The notes under the pieces: model-generated | Told to the model about the DNA's origin: nothing | What the model saw: only the letters and a program-made list of their open reading frames with translations | The model's database searches: none | Shown: positions 1 through 10,447 of the stretch, piece after piece | Layout: each line of letters starts with the position of its first letter | Numbering within the stretch: position 1 is the first letter of the stretch | Position numbers and translations under genes: made by a program | DNA from: Doryteuthis pealeii | Taxonomy: Eukaryota; Mollusca; Cephalopoda; Myopsida; Loliginidae | Direction of reading: 5' to 3' | NCBI GenBank assembly: GCA_023376005.1 | Contig: CM042157.1 | Location: 22,467,939 to 22,531,938, forward strand | DNA: 64,000 nt

Positions 1-171
1 ACTGTTCTCTTACAAGGATGGCTTTGGCATTAAATAGCCCATGATATTTGATACGCAATTAAGAAAAGAAACAGAACACACACATATATACTATACAATT
101 GCCATTTTAACTTTTCCGTTGCAGTGGCATTCGTAAATTATCAAAAGGTGTACAATATATTAAAACATAGA

Positions 172-438
172 GCACCTGGACCTTGTCAGAGAATTGAAAA
201 AGCTGTGGAATATGAGAGTGAAAGTGATACCAATTGTAGTTGATGCACTTGGAACGATCCCAATAAACTTAGAAAAAAAGACTGGAGGATCTGGAAATCA
301 GAGAAAAGAATTGAGACCAACCAGAATACTGCATTGCTGCAATCGGCTAGAATACTCAGAAGAGTCCTGGAACCTGAGGAGACTTGTTTTGTCACTCAGC
401 CTCTAGAGAAACCACCAGTTAACGCTGATATGAAAAAC

Positions 439-473
<35 letters not shown>

Positions 474-477
474 TAAT
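172..477 (+). mobile_element. LINE-A 3' end fragment with (TAA)n tail
   Basis: Decayed C-terminal coding end of a non-LTR retrotransposon. Across frames it reads LWNMRVKVIPIVVDALGTIP, then a region ending in RILRRVLE-like residues, as in other LINE-A copies here. That block is familiar as the domain downstream of reverse transcriptase in many invertebrate LINEs. The coding part frameshifts near residue 30. A short 3' UTR (GTTAACGCTGATATGAAAAACT) leads into (TAA)n at 442-477, the expected tail of target-primed insertion. No RT domain remains, so the copy is 5'-truncated and dead. Confidence 0.8.
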
Positions 478-723
478 AGAGGAAAAGAGTTAAGGGTCTA
501 CCATGGTTTCAATCGAAATCATTTCATCAGGACCCTACACTTTAACTATCTCGATGTAATTCTTTAGTTAAATTGAGATAAATTATTTTTGGATTATAAC
601 GGTTGAACGCGATGTTAATTAATATTTTTCCACTTATCCACGTGCGGCTGATTCTATTCGTTTATTCATTCCCTGGTTCTAATTTCTGTATTGTTATTAA
701 CTTAATTCTTATTATAAGTGATA
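478..723. other. AT-rich spacer, nothing recognised
   Basis: Plain AT-rich sequence between the LINE-A tail and the composite repeat. I see no ORF, tRNA-like box or repeat shared with the rest of the window. Confidence 0.5.
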
Positions 724-1003
724 GCGAGTAAAACAGTTAATTTTAATATTGTGAAAAGAGTACCGTACTCTCTTAAGAATCTCCAGAACAACCAGTCTCA
801 CCATTAGATGTAGTTTGGTGACATACTAAGAACAGCAAATTATGGAGAGTTGTTTCTTCCTCCGACGTAGGGAATACAGTCATCCCTGCGATACGGAACG
901 TGTCCGTTGAAAAACTACTAAGCGCAATTTTCAGGAGTGGGGAAGGGCGAGGACAATTCCAAATGTCAGATATCCATCTATTGCGTTAAATAGATAAATA
1001 ACT
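724..1003 (+). repeat. Composite repeat copy 1, left part
   Basis: Matches 37776-38037 (+) and the reverse complement of 27772-28040. Shared landmarks are GTAAAACAGTTAATTTT, CCAGTCTCACCATTAGATGT and CAGATATCCATCTATTGCG. The repeat is then interrupted by about 1 kb of other sequence and resumes at 2034. Confidence 0.8.
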
Positions 1004-1142
1004 TTATTATTTACTTTATTCTTCTCTCTTTACCATTTTTTTCATTATCTTTATCAGCCAACCTCTCTCTCCCTCTCTCTCTTTATATTATATATATATA
1101 AATATATAATATATATATAGATAGATAGATAGATGATTAGAC

Positions 1143-1194
<52 letters not shown>

Positions 1195-1359
1195 TTAGCA
1201 GTAGTTTTTTTTCCTAGGATTGGACAATTGGAATAGAGTGCTCGATTACGGATATAAGAACTGTAATGGTTATAGGTTACGATACTTTTAATGTACGATT
1301 GAGATCAATTGGTTTCACAGCAGCGTAAACGCCCTTATCGACAAGGAAACGCGTCCGTG

Positions 1360-1391
<32 letters not shown>

Positions 1392-1708
1392 TTTATATAT
1401 ATATATATATATATATATTATTATTATATATACTAAAGCTGAGTTAATCAAACTTTTTGTTCCTAAAGGTTTTTTTTTTTACTGTTTAGTTGAATGACAC
1501 GAAAAATTACACTAAATTATTCCTTACTTTTAGGATTGAAATATGTTTTGAAAAAAATTCTGTTTTAATTGGTTCTAATTAGATATAATTTGCAATTAAG
1601 TCAAAAAAATCGACCATCTGTTACTTACTTGGTGTCTATCTCATTCTTCCTCTCGGGTGTATCTCTTGACTACCTACTCGTTATATAATGTTAGTTAGTT
1701 TTAGAGAG

Positions 1709-1761
<53 letters not shown>

Positions 1762-1959
1762 GGGGATTTTGAAATGTATTTCTATGTTAAATTTCACAAC
1801 CAGCAACCCGTAACTTAAATGAGAGTCCAAAAAATGATTTTAGTCGTAATTGCAATTAAGTCAAAAACTAACTCGTCTCTTACTTCGCATTCTGTCTAAT
1901 CACTTTTCCGCTCTCGATGTATCTCTTGACTACCTCCTCGTTTATAATGTTAGATAGTT

Positions 1960-1993
<34 letters not shown>

Positions 1994-2033
1994 AGAGGAG
2001 AGAGAGAGAGAGGGGGGGAGAGAAGAAAAAAGT
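1004..2033. repeat. Microsatellite-rich insert in composite copy 1
   Basis: Contains (TC)n, (TA)n and (GATA)n at 1060-1135, (GA)n at 1144-1194, (TA)n at 1358-1429, (GA)n at 1708-1758 and (GA)n at 1961-2022. Between them lie two similar stretches, about 1585-1760 and 1848-2000, each starting GCAATTAAGTCAAAAA and ending in (GA)n: a local tandem duplication of about 260 bp. Copies 27418-28517 and 37253-38502 lack all of this. Confidence 0.7.
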
Positions 2034-2251
2034 TAAAAATGAGTTTAAAAAGAAAATTTGAATACCCAAAAGAATGAAATAAAAAATTAAATTGTCTTCA
2101 ACATTATACGAATCTAAGGGTTGAAGATGCCCGTAAAAATCCGACCGAGCCGAACATCTTTGCCTTACTAAACTAAGATTCAAAAGAGTCATAGGAAATG
2201 GGAATGGACGATTTCGAGTTCAATTCCTTGACGACTCAAGTTCAAATTCAA
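2034..2251 (+). repeat. Composite repeat copy 1, right part
   Basis: Continues the repeat that stopped at 1003 and matches 38041-38246. It carries the TTGAAGATGCCCGTAAAA version of the family tail and the first B-box-like units (GAGTTCAATTCC, AAGTTCAAAT). It is cut off by the assembly gap. Confidence 0.8.
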
Positions 2252-2351
2252 NNNNNNNNNNNNNNNNNNNNNNNNNNNNNNNNNNNNNNNNNNNNNNNNN
2301 NNNNNNNNNNNNNNNNNNNNNNNNNNNNNNNNNNNNNNNNNNNNNNNNNNN
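2252..2351. other. Assembly gap (100 N)
   Basis: Exactly 100 Ns, the conventional placeholder for a gap of unknown length. It falls inside the B-box-like tandem units of composite copy 1, which probably broke the assembly. The A-rich, AAG/AGA-biased sequence after the gap does not continue the repeat. Confidence 0.98.
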
Positions 2352-3053
2352 AAGAGAGAGATCCCTAAGAGAAAACAAGACCCAGAAGTCGCCCAAGAAA
2401 GTCGCAGAACTTAGAAGATAGCAGATCCAAGACAGGCTAGACCCAGACCAAGTCAAGAATATGAAGATATACAAAGACGATTAGGATACTAAAGACGGCC
2501 AAGAAATAGAATTAAAGAAAAGAGGTATGCAACATTATAATTATTAGTACCAATGAAGAGCTATGCAAGCGGAGAGATTGTTATATAGATAAGAATGTTA
2601 ATCAGATTAATGACTATTAATTGAGAATATAAGTAAGTATCTACAATTGTGACGTCGATGGTGACGTAGTTTCGGTACAGAACATAAACAACAATATGTT
2701 AGTCTGTCCGGATTTTATTTTCATTTGAAACTTTAAATGTAAAAAGAATCTTTCTTTTTTTTTGGGCGAGGGGGTTGAAACTTGAAGAATATAAATCCTG
2801 AAAAAGGTCATAGATTCCTTGGTTTTTATAATGCGCAACGTGACGATAAAGTTATCGGAATTCAAAAAGAAAATATTTGATTTCCTTTGCTTTAGAAAAA
2901 ATAATCAAATTAGTTGGATTTCTTTTTCTCTCTTCCAATATTTGACTATCTGACATTCCAGATAAAAGAAACCGTGAACAACTTTTGGTGGTTTAGCCGC
3001 AGATAGAATCTGAAAATGTCCAGTTCAAACAACAAGAAACTCATTCTCAAAGA
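2352..3053. other. Unassigned AT-rich sequence
   Basis: Starts with purine-rich sequence (2352-2530), then ordinary AT-rich DNA. I see no shared repeat and no credible ORF. Confidence 0.5.
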
Positions 3054-3490
3054 ATTGAATATTATTATTATTATTATTTTACTCCTTTTGAGTTTCACAT
3101 CAGTGTTACTGATGGTCTTTCAAACTGAAGTCTGAGTAACAGCAGAGTCTCCTCAGGTTCCAGGACTCTCTGAGTATACTGGCAGATTGCTAACATGCCG
3201 TGTTCTGAAATGGTTTCAATTCTTCCTCTGATTTCCCAAATATTCCAGACCCTTTTCCAATCCTTTTGGGACGCGTTCCAGTGCACCAACTACAAATTGG
3301 TATCACTTTGAGTTTCATATTCCATAAACTTTTTCAGTTCTCTGGCAATGTCGCAGGTATTTGGTCCTTTTTTTCATTTTCCTTTAGCTTCACACCCTGT
3401 GATCTTGCTGGCACTGCAAATCCACCATTGACAAGTTTTTCTTTTTGTAATCAACACTAGGTCTGGGTCTCTTGCTGGGATAAAGTGATC
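3054..3490 (-). mobile_element. LINE-A 3' fragment, minus strand
   Basis: The reverse complement reads down from RPRPSVD-like residues (near 3470), through an acidic/basic linker, to YGI-KVIPICSWCTG, then WNIWEIRGRIETISEHGMLAICQY and RVLEPEETLLLLRLQ, the LINE-A C-terminus. The (TAA)n tail appears as (ATT)n at 3059-3078. Frameshifted, 5'-truncated copy. Confidence 0.8.
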
Positions 3491-3844
3491 CCGTTTTTTT
3501 TATTTCAATCCCGAGAATTTTATGCGTTTCGTTCTCAAGAAACAGATTCTGTTATGCATATACCATTTATTGTATGGTCAAAATAAATTTTTGCAATAAT
3601 TCCCAGTGGATACTTCCAATCAAGTCGTTGTCTAGTTTTGTATTATCGTTTGCTGAGTTTGCTAACATTCACAGAGATATTATTATTATTATTAATTATT
3701 ATTATTATTATTATTATTGGATCAATATCCGTCCACTAAGGAACTATGGCGTAAGTGGTCCAAGAAAAAAATGAATAAATAAAGAAAAATTAAGAAAAAA
3801 AAAGGGCCAAAGTGGAGTAATTGCAAGTCATGGACTGCTCAACC
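3491..3844. other. AT-rich spacer with (ATT)n
   Basis: Holds an (ATT)n tract at 3678-3718 and an A-rich stretch near 3765-3805. No other structure seen. Confidence 0.5.
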
Positions 3845-3905
3845 ACCTGGGTCTAACAACAGGTGGCCTCATTGGGGGAGTCTTACCCCTTCTGCAGAGG
3901 TTGGC
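3845..3905 (-). repeat. Rep-A SINE 5' fragment
   Basis: Reverse complement of the block at 49398-49441: CAGAGGGGTAAGACTCCCCC followed by AATGGGGCCACCTGTTG. It is an isolated piece of the Rep-A 5' region that also opens the copies at 49398 and 58560. Confidence 0.75.
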
Positions 3906-4742
3906 AGGCGTGTTGTCTAAACGGCCCAGCCGACGTGGCGGCAAGTACTTATGGATCTGCGAATAGCTTCTATCCAGTAAGAAAAACGACGCCCTCGCAC
4001 AGTCAGTATCCGAAGGCCGTGAACGTCAGGGCTTGAAATTGGCCAACGACACCTTAAATAAAGCAGAATTGATATTCAGCTATACGCTTGTAAAACATCA
4101 GTCACAAGTATTTAAATAGTACGGCACAGAAACTGTCGGTAGGTTCGTGTCCACAATGACCCGAGACGCTTGTCGAAGTTTGAAGTTAAGTTATTCGCGG
4201 CACAGCACTTCCTGATTTTGAACAAATTGTTCTGTGCCATCAATCTCAGAATGGAATTTATGAAAACTCTTTCTTCTACGATGCGACTCTAATAGAATTA
4301 GGATTGACAGTTCACAACTATCTACAAAGAGGCGTCACGGGTTCTGTGTAAACAATGCCGGTCAGACACGAGTTCCCACACAAACCGATTCCTGATAGGC
4401 AGTGAAATGTTGTGCGAATCCTCTGTCCGCTTAGTCTGTCGCTGTCCATCTGACAATACCACTGGCTTGTCATCTGGAAGAATGCTTTACAACACCATTT
4501 ATGTATTATATTATGATATTAATATCCGCTATGATTTGTAACGATTCATCACCGTAACTTAATTAATGATCAGCCTAACTGCCTGAACTCGCAGGAGCTC
4601 TTCAAGCTATCGTTAATTTTTTTCTACTTATGATACCCGCGTTTTTATATTCGCGTTTGGGTACTGAGAAGTAAATTTAGAAGACTCCTAACATATTGTA
4701 GAGATTGGTCGGTTATTTCCTAATTTCAGTAACATGATATTA
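3906..4742. other. Unassigned non-repetitive stretch
   Basis: More balanced base composition than its surroundings but broken by stops in every frame. No recognisable domain or repeat copy. Confidence 0.45.
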
Positions 4743-5016
4743 CAGGGTGACCGCAGAAAAAATAATATTCAATTTATAAACCGCTAAACCCCAACCCTAA
4801 CCCTAACCAAAACTTCTAGCCCTACCCTAACCCTAAATCCTAACCCTAACGCCTCGAGTTAAAATTAACAGTTTTATACAAAATTTGTAGTTCTGTTTTT
4901 TCTGGGTCCCCTCTGTAAGTATAATGTTTCTCAACTTGGTGTTAGGGGTTTAGGGGTTAAAGGTTTATGCTAGGCGTTAGGGTAGGGTTAGGGTTAGGTT
5001 TGGGGTTTAGGATTAG
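4743..5016. repeat. Interstitial telomere-like CCCTAA and TTAGGG blocks
   Basis: 4783-4852 is rich in CCCTAA units and 4941-5016 in TTAGGG units, about 90 bp apart. The first block lies between imperfect inverted arms (GGTGACCGCAGAAAAAA at 4745-4761, its complement near 4891-4911). The order CCCTAA then TTAGGG is opposite to a head-to-head chromosome fusion. Units are degenerate (CCCCAA, TAGCCC), so this is an old interstitial sequence or part of a fold-back repeat. Confidence 0.75.
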
Positions 5017-5098
5017 TTTTAATGGGAAAATAAATAAATAATTGTGTTTTGGCTTTTTAATATAGGGTTGATGCGCTAAACTGTTTTATTATTAATTT

Positions 5099-5482
5099 GT
5101 ATTATTCGGGCTATTGTCTCAATTTCATCGTTATCTGTATAATCGTGGTCGGTCGATGTGCCCTTCTTCAAGTAATTTCTTATCGGACTCAGGAACCCTT
5201 CTCCGGACTCGGCAACCTTCTTGTGTAATCGGAAACATTCTTGTTCGTAAATCCGGGAACCTTCTTGCTAATCGGGAGCCATCAACAGAACTTTGAACTA
5301 ACCATTTTATTCGTCCACAGGGTTATCCTGTTCTCATTCTGCTAAACCATAAGCTGGGTACAAGTTTAAGCTGTGGTTTAATTATTATTCCTTGTTAACT
5401 GATGTCCCTGACAGGATTGAACCTTCGGTCTAGAGATAAAATGTCACTAGAACTGTGTAACCTAACTCAAAAATTCAGAGAA
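5099..5482 (+). repeat. FB-T family repeat, single orientation
   Basis: Shares order and landmarks with 14279-14770 and 24881-25245: TATTATTCGGGCTATTGT, an 18-21 bp tandem unit around CGGGAACCTTCTTG, a block near TTTATTCGTCCACAGGG, and the closing CTCAAAAATTCAGAGAAA. The other two copies are inverted repeats; this one has only one arm. Confidence 0.75.
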
Positions 5483-6624
5483 ATGTTTATTACGTAATGT
5501 CCTCATTTATTGTAATTCCCTCTATGTATTTAGTTTTATCCTCCCAGACACAGTGTGCTTAATACCGTGTTTCTCTGATAAGAAAATTGAATGTCGTTTT
5601 ATGTAGATGTCTGGGGTGGGGGGTTACAGAGAAAGTGTTATCGATTTTGAAACGTCCGAAAGAAAATAACACAGCGTGTTGTTTTAGTATACTTCCAAAG
5701 AACACTTTTAAAAGTTTAGGTTAAAAGAATTTGTTAAAACAAAACAGAAACTTCAAAAGTTCTTTGTTGAGGTGTGGGTCTGCAATCAAATGCTGACGTT
5801 AACTGGTAAAGTATATCTCCGTCACCTGTCTGTCTGTCTGTCTGTCTGATTTTCTTCTTTCCTTTCCTTTCCTTTGCGTTCTTTCCCTTCGCGTTCGTAG
5901 GTAGTCAGGTGCCGCCTGCCACTCTGCCCTTTCTTCTTAGACTCCCGCTATTATGGACCGTAGCCTTTCAACATCCGGGGTACCCGAGTAGAAACAATTC
6001 GGTTAATATGGTCCAGAAAACAAATCATCTGGGCAACTGAGTCCGAACCTCGTTTGAAAATGTTTACTTAAAGCTATAAATTTTAGTTCAATTATGTAAA
6101 AAGTATAATGATCTTGATTTCTTTCTTTCTTTCTTTTCATTATGTTCTTGAAAGATCAGCGGTATCTCCCCTCTCTCTATTTCCCCTGAACTCTCTCCTT
6201 CTTCTTATATGTTTTGTGGTGTCAAATGCCGTTTTTCTCTTTTTCTTTCTTTCTAATAAAAACGGAATGGTCCATTATTTAGCTGAAGTGATGATACTCA
6301 TAAGAAATAAGAATTCGGTGGATAATAGACACCAGATAATTATGATTTACATTTTTTTGCGTTTCAACATTTGGACGATTTGGACGGTCTCACTTTTAAG
6401 CAGGGGGTATTGCAAGATGAAACCGTCGAAGATTAAGGAAACAACACTATTAATCATAGATTATCATTATTATAATGCCAGTTTTTCACCAAGATAACCA
6501 GACTGCGTGTTGACAAAGCGTTTGTTCTCAGTAAACTCCCCTACAGTAGCGAAGCGTGGACAACATATACAAGCCACGAAAGGAAACTCAATAGTTTTCC
6601 ATATCCGATGTCTACGACGTATTC
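5483..6624. other. Unassigned sequence with small simple repeats
   Basis: Contains (TCTG)n at about 5826-5850, a TTTCC-rich patch at 5855-5890 and a TTTC-rich patch at 6118-6140. The longest ORF (6108-6497, 129 codons) opens on pyrimidine-rich low-complexity sequence and has no recognisable domain. Confidence 0.45.
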
Positions 6625-6945
6625 TACACATTCGCTGGTAGGATAAAGTGCCCAACATAGTCGTGCTGGATTGTGACGACATAAAGTCTAATTTTTTGCA
6701 TTCGGGAGGATGCGGGTTCGATTCTGGCAGGCAAGACAATGTATTGCTCTCTTTCTCAGAGAATATGGTAGTTGCCGTGCATTGCCGCCATCTGACTCCC
6801 GTTCTCCATCACAAAGAACAAGTTTTCTACTGTTAGGTATTTACTACGGTTTGTATAGTTTTGGCACAAGGCTGCTTGGTGGTATGGTAATTGGTCAGGG
6901 AAAAGGAGAACTCTGAATTCACAAACTGTTAAACTCTACTTAAAA
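6625..6945 (+). mobile_element. Probable tRNA-derived SINE remnant
   Basis: A B-box-like GGGTTCGATTCTGG sits at 6714-6727, preceded by tRNA-arm-like sequence. About 150 bp downstream, AGGAGAACTCTGAATTCACA at 6903-6922 matches the plus-sense SINE-B tail (compare 59095-59125). I cannot place the A box or the exact ends. Confidence 0.5.
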
Positions 6946-7105
6946 ATGTCTCAAGCTGATACATCCATTGTCAACTTCGTCAATATATTAGTTGTATCAT
7001 GTATTATTATCTGTGTAAGTATCGATGTACTTCATTGTGTGGTTTGTAAAAAAACAACTAAAGGTGAAGACGCAACAAAAACAGGATTGCCCAACCGATA
7101 ACCTT
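6903..7105 (+). repeat. Diverged direct repeat, copy 1
   Basis: Similar in order to 8150-8345: AACTCTGAATT, TGTTAAACTCTACTT, ACATCCATTG, GTATCGATGTACTTC, then ACTAAAGGTGAAGACGCAAC. Function unknown; probably a SINE body. Confidence 0.6.
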
Positions 7106-7384
7106 TCTAACTGCAATGGGTAAATACGGACAACTATCTAGCGTTCGTTTTTGCCACAGAACTGTTTTTTAACGGCTGAATTTTTTTGTGCAATGCTCGA
7201 ATCGATTATTCACTGACACGGTTCTTCTTAATTAATCAATTATTTTTGAATTAAATTCATTACGAATAACATGATGATCCATTTGGTGAAACTTAAACAG
7301 GTTATCTATCTATACCTTAGAATATAATATATATATATATATAATATAATATATAAGAGAGTTTATAATTTGCTTGAAGCATTG
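7106..7384. other. AT-rich spacer
   Basis: Includes a short (TA)n at 7326-7355. Nothing else recognised. Confidence 0.45.
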
Positions 7385-7715
7385 TGTATATATTGGTTTG
7401 GAAGTTATTTTGAAGGCTATACAAATGCAGGGGTAAAAAAAAAGAAAATAAAATAATAACTGCATTCACTCGTAAACATGCAACCGAGAATACAGTTATA
7501 ATAAAAATACCATCATTAATAAAAAAAATTCATTTAAATAGAATCCCATAACTAGACTACTTCAGTTCCAGTGATCTTTTGAAAAAGAGATTTTATCTCG
7601 AAAATTCAAGAATAAAATACAGGTTAACACACAACACCATTGTTACCGTATTATTTTTTTTATTTTTTTCTTTACACCTGCATTGTGATAGCCTTCAAAA
7701 TCCAAATCCAAACTA

Positions 7716-7735
<20 letters not shown>
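7385..7735. repeat. Fold-back element with (TA)n/(TG)n edge
   Basis: Short arms at 7387-7432 (GGTTTGGAAGTTATTTTGAA, then GGCTATACAAATGCAGG) and 7672-7715 (the complement) enclose AT-rich sequence. The right half, 7545-7720, is repeated at 55419-55580 (CATAACTAGACT, CCAGTGATCTTTTGAAAAAG, CACCTGCATTGTGATAGCC). It ends in (TA)n and (TG)n at 7715-7751. A hairpin GAGATTTTATCTC is followed by GAAAA, but I found no full hammerhead fold. Confidence 0.65.
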
Positions 7736-7749
<14 letters not shown>

Positions 7750-8149
7750 ATACAAGGTGTGTCTAAACAGTATCGAGATGTTGGGTACTTTTTGACAATT
7801 TTTTTTTTTGTAAAAGTAGGCAGACTGGTATCAGTAACATTAGAATGGTAATCGTCTAGGAAAACTATTGGGTTATTTTTGTATATAAGAAGTGCTGAAG
7901 AGCACAAATTGAAAAGTGCTCAAAAATGTGATTTACTATCTAAAGGCGTTGATAAATTGTGGCTCAATTGCTCGTTGGATGTACTGACGAACAGACAAGG
8001 ATTATACAATTCATTATCACAGATAAGCTGACAAGGATTGAAACTAATCCTTCTCTTTCTACTTCAAGAAAGGATCAAACTTTGTGCGACAAGGAATGTC
8101 CACTGCAAAACTGCTTTCACCTACAGCCGTAAAATGGTCACACGAATCG

Positions 8150-8345
8150 TAACAAAAACTCTGAATTTAATCCTGTTAAACTCTACTTTAAAATGTCTGT
8201 TACATCCATTGCCAGCCTTGACATATATCAGTTTGAGTGTTCATGTATGATTCTGTTTGAGGATCGATATATTTCTTGGTGTATTCTAGAAAAAAGAACT
8301 AAAGGTGATGACGCAACAAAGAAGCTATAAACAGCATTGGCCAAT
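8150..8345 (+). repeat. Diverged direct repeat, copy 2
   Basis: Second copy of the 6903-7105 repeat. The 60 bp just upstream, ending ATGGTCACACGAATCGTAAC, also resembles 31865-31922 beside the minisatellite. Confidence 0.6.
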
Positions 8346-8450
8346 GTAAATATCATTTTGGAAGGGGGCAAGTAATGCCTGTTGTTTCCAAACACGTACG
8401 TCCGCCATATTTAATCTGGTAGTAAGCGGATACAGGCATTGCCTAACCGC

Positions 8451-8453
<3 letters not shown>

Positions 8454-8481
<28 letters not shown>

Positions 8482-8498
8482 AAGAAGAAGAAGAAGAA
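8454..8498 (+). repeat. (AAG)n microsatellite
   Basis: About 15 uninterrupted AAG units. It follows quiet sequence (8346-8453) and is followed by unassigned sequence to 8860, where a pair of near-identical TATATTCACCGGGG units occurs at 8641-8675. Confidence 0.95.
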
Positions 8499-8864
8499 AC
8501 CCAAAAAGAAACAAAACTAACTCTTCAATTAAACCCACCATTTGACGTAATGCATTTCCGTCTACCCCGGGTTTTATTTCTATCCTTATCTTATATATTT
8601 CAATTCAATTCTGTTCTGTTGCTTTTGCTTTTGCCTTCTTTATATTCACCGGGGACAGGACTCTATATTCACCGGGGTCAAGACTTTAAGTTATTTGCTT
8701 CTCTCTAATTGAATCCTCTTGCCCTGTCGTCATCCCCCGAAGTGACCACCATGTTTATTTATCCTTTAATCATTGTTTGCAAGAAACAAACCGGCAAGAA
8801 TTTCGGGTATCGCTTGATTTGAATACATTTAATCAGAGGGATGATTTATTTATCTCTTATAGAT

Positions 8865-8865
<1 letters not shown>

Positions 8866-8899
<34 letters not shown>

Positions 8900-8937
8900 C
8901 TTCTTCTTCTTCTTCTTCTTCTTCTTCTTCTCTTCTT

Positions 8938-8982
<45 letters not shown>

Positions 8983-9012
8983 TATATATATATATATATA
9001 TCTTTATATATC
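8866..9012 (+). repeat. Compound (TTG)n-(TTC)n-(TA)n microsatellite
   Basis: Three adjacent tracts: TTG units at 8866-8898, TTC units at 8899-8937, and (TA)n with AAT interruptions at 8939-9012. The V/L/I-Y homopolymer ORFs here are translation artefacts. Confidence 0.95.
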
Positions 9013-9074
9013 ATCAATTCGCTTAGATATTCTGAAAACTAAATGAAAACACTTAAAACTACACAGCTCCTGTA

Positions 9075-9360
9075 CAAGCTTATTCCGCTAGGATGGTCAG
9101 CTGTGTACTGTGGCCGAGGCGATAAAGTGTTTCACTAGTGTTTCACTGCGTCTGCTGAAGTCCCGGTTTCGATTTCTGTCGGAGGGAAATCGTTAGGTAT
9201 ATACCGCTGATGAGACTTAATAAAGTCGAAACAGTCTGTACGGTATTACATAGCCCATACTTTTACTGGGATTACACTTGTCAAGTTTATTTTCTATGAG
9301 AAAAAGTATCGAATTTTATGGCGATACATGCGTTGTAAGTGCCTTCAGTAAAAATTAATA
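9075..9360 (+). mobile_element. SINE-D copy 1 (tRNA-derived)
   Basis: Head carries TGGCCGAGGC (A box, 9111-9120) and a GGTTTCGATTTC B box with one extra T at 9166-9177, tRNA-Leu/Ser style. The body runs through ACTTAATAAAGTCGAAACAG to TACATGCGTTGTAAGTGCC. A second copy lies about 416 bp downstream. Confidence 0.75.
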
Positions 9361-9490
9361 TATACTTTATCAGCATTTTAAACAAACATCCAAAAATCTT
9401 ATCACTTCGCCGAAGGGCATTCGGCTGTTTGTTGTTTCTCTCAATAGCGCCCCCTTACCTATTATGGTAGAGGCGCGTAGTATCGCTTGA

Positions 9491-9769
9491 CAAGTTTAAT
9501 TCCGCTAGGATGGTCAACTGTGCACTGTGGCCGAGGCGATAAAAGTGTTTCACAGTGTTTCACTGCGTCTGCTGAGTCCCGGTTCGATTTCTGTCGGAGG
9601 GAAATCGTTAGTATATACCGCTGATTAAACTTAATAAAGTCGAAACAGTCTGTACGGTATTCTACACATCGAGCCATCCTTTGGGATTACACTTGTCAAG
9701 TTTATTTTCTATAAGAAAAAGTATCGAATTTTATGCGATACATGCGTTGTAAGTGCCTTCAAGTAAAAA

Positions 9770-9780
<11 letters not shown>
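9491..9780 (+). mobile_element. SINE-D copy 2 (tRNA-derived)
   Basis: Near-identical to 9075-9360, with an intact B box GGTTCGATTT at 9581-9590 and ending at a (TA)n tract. The close tandem spacing suggests local duplication rather than two independent insertions. The 9361-9490 spacer holds a short hairpin (TTCGCCGAAGGGCATTCGGC region). Confidence 0.75.
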
Positions 9781-9806
<26 letters not shown>

Positions 9807-9809
<3 letters not shown>

Positions 9810-10099
9810 AAGAAATAACAAAGACTTAGGGAATTAGCATTATAGTCTATTTCAGGGAGCTTAGACAAAATGTCTAACTCACCCGACTCATCAGATGCGA
9901 ATGATGAGTCGGGAGAGTTAGATTATTTGTCTAAGCTCCCTGAAATAGACGATAATCTCTAAGTCTTTTGTTATTTCTTTACTTATATATTTGCTCTGTG
10001 ACTCTAACGTTAAGAGCACACATTGAGCTCAAACTGCGGGAGGTTTTTTGAATAAAACTCTTGTGTCGTAAGGAAGATTTCTTCTCTGGACTTTTGGAT

Positions 10100-10101
<2 letters not shown>
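9807..10101. mobile_element. Hammerhead fold-back FB1 (inverted arms plus 3' block)
   Basis: Inverted arms 9807-9893 and 9902-9982 pair along AAAGAAATAACAAA, GACTTAG, TATTTCAGGGAGCTTAGAC and CCCGACTCATC. After the arms comes a unique 3' block (CTCTGTGACTCTAACGTTAA to CTTCTCTGGACTTTTGGATT) that ends in (TA)n. The arm plus 3' block recurs at 42817-43026 (+) and 46262-46540 (-). No ORF. Both ends sit in (TA)n. Confidence 0.85.
9834..9901 (-). ncRNA. Candidate hammerhead ribozyme 1 (type I)
   Basis: On the minus strand: helix I 5' strand from 9901-9895 (TTCGCAT), CTGATGA at 9894-9888, a long imperfect stem II built on TAGACA/TGTCTA, GAAA at 9853-9850, stem III ATA/TAT with loop GAC (9850-9842), U then H17 = A (9841), and the helix I 3' strand ATGCTAA (9840-9834). 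Helix I pairs GCAT/ATGC, then one mismatch, then more pairs. All core residues are present. Activity is inferred from pairing only. Confidence 0.6.
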
Positions 10102-10129
<28 letters not shown>

Positions 10130-10130
<1 letters not shown>

Positions 10131-10232
10131 GAAAGGAAAACTCAACAGCGTTATTCCATAATAAATTTATTTCGACCAAATTGGTTGAAATAAATTTATT
10201 ATGGAATAACGGTGTTGAGTTTCTCCTTCAAA
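10130..10232. repeat. Near-perfect palindrome beside (TA)n
   Basis: Arms GAAAGGAAAACTCAACAGCG and its complement (GGTGTTGAGTTTCTCCTTC) fold around CGACCAAATTGGTTGAAA. Each arm keeps a GAAA and an ATAAATTTAT hairpin, as if only the 3' half of a hammerhead were mirrored, with no CTGANGA box. (TA)n lies at 10101-10128. Confidence 0.7.
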
Positions 10233-10397
10233 GATAAAAATTGTTCTGTATATAATCTAAAAAGATTATTATACATTGAGCTCTCTGTAGTGATTTAAAA
10301 ATTCACAGTATTTATACACACTGGATCATACAATAATAATACAGTGTGTCTTTGAAATCACATATAGAATCATCCCTTACTAACAAGTTTTGGATAA

Positions 10398-10447
<50 letters not shown>

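Noticed and set aside
7545..7640. Hammerhead in the 7.5/55.4 kb repeat
   Set aside because: A GAGAT/ATCTC stem is followed by GAAA, but the first box reads TTGAAAA and the flanks do not pair.
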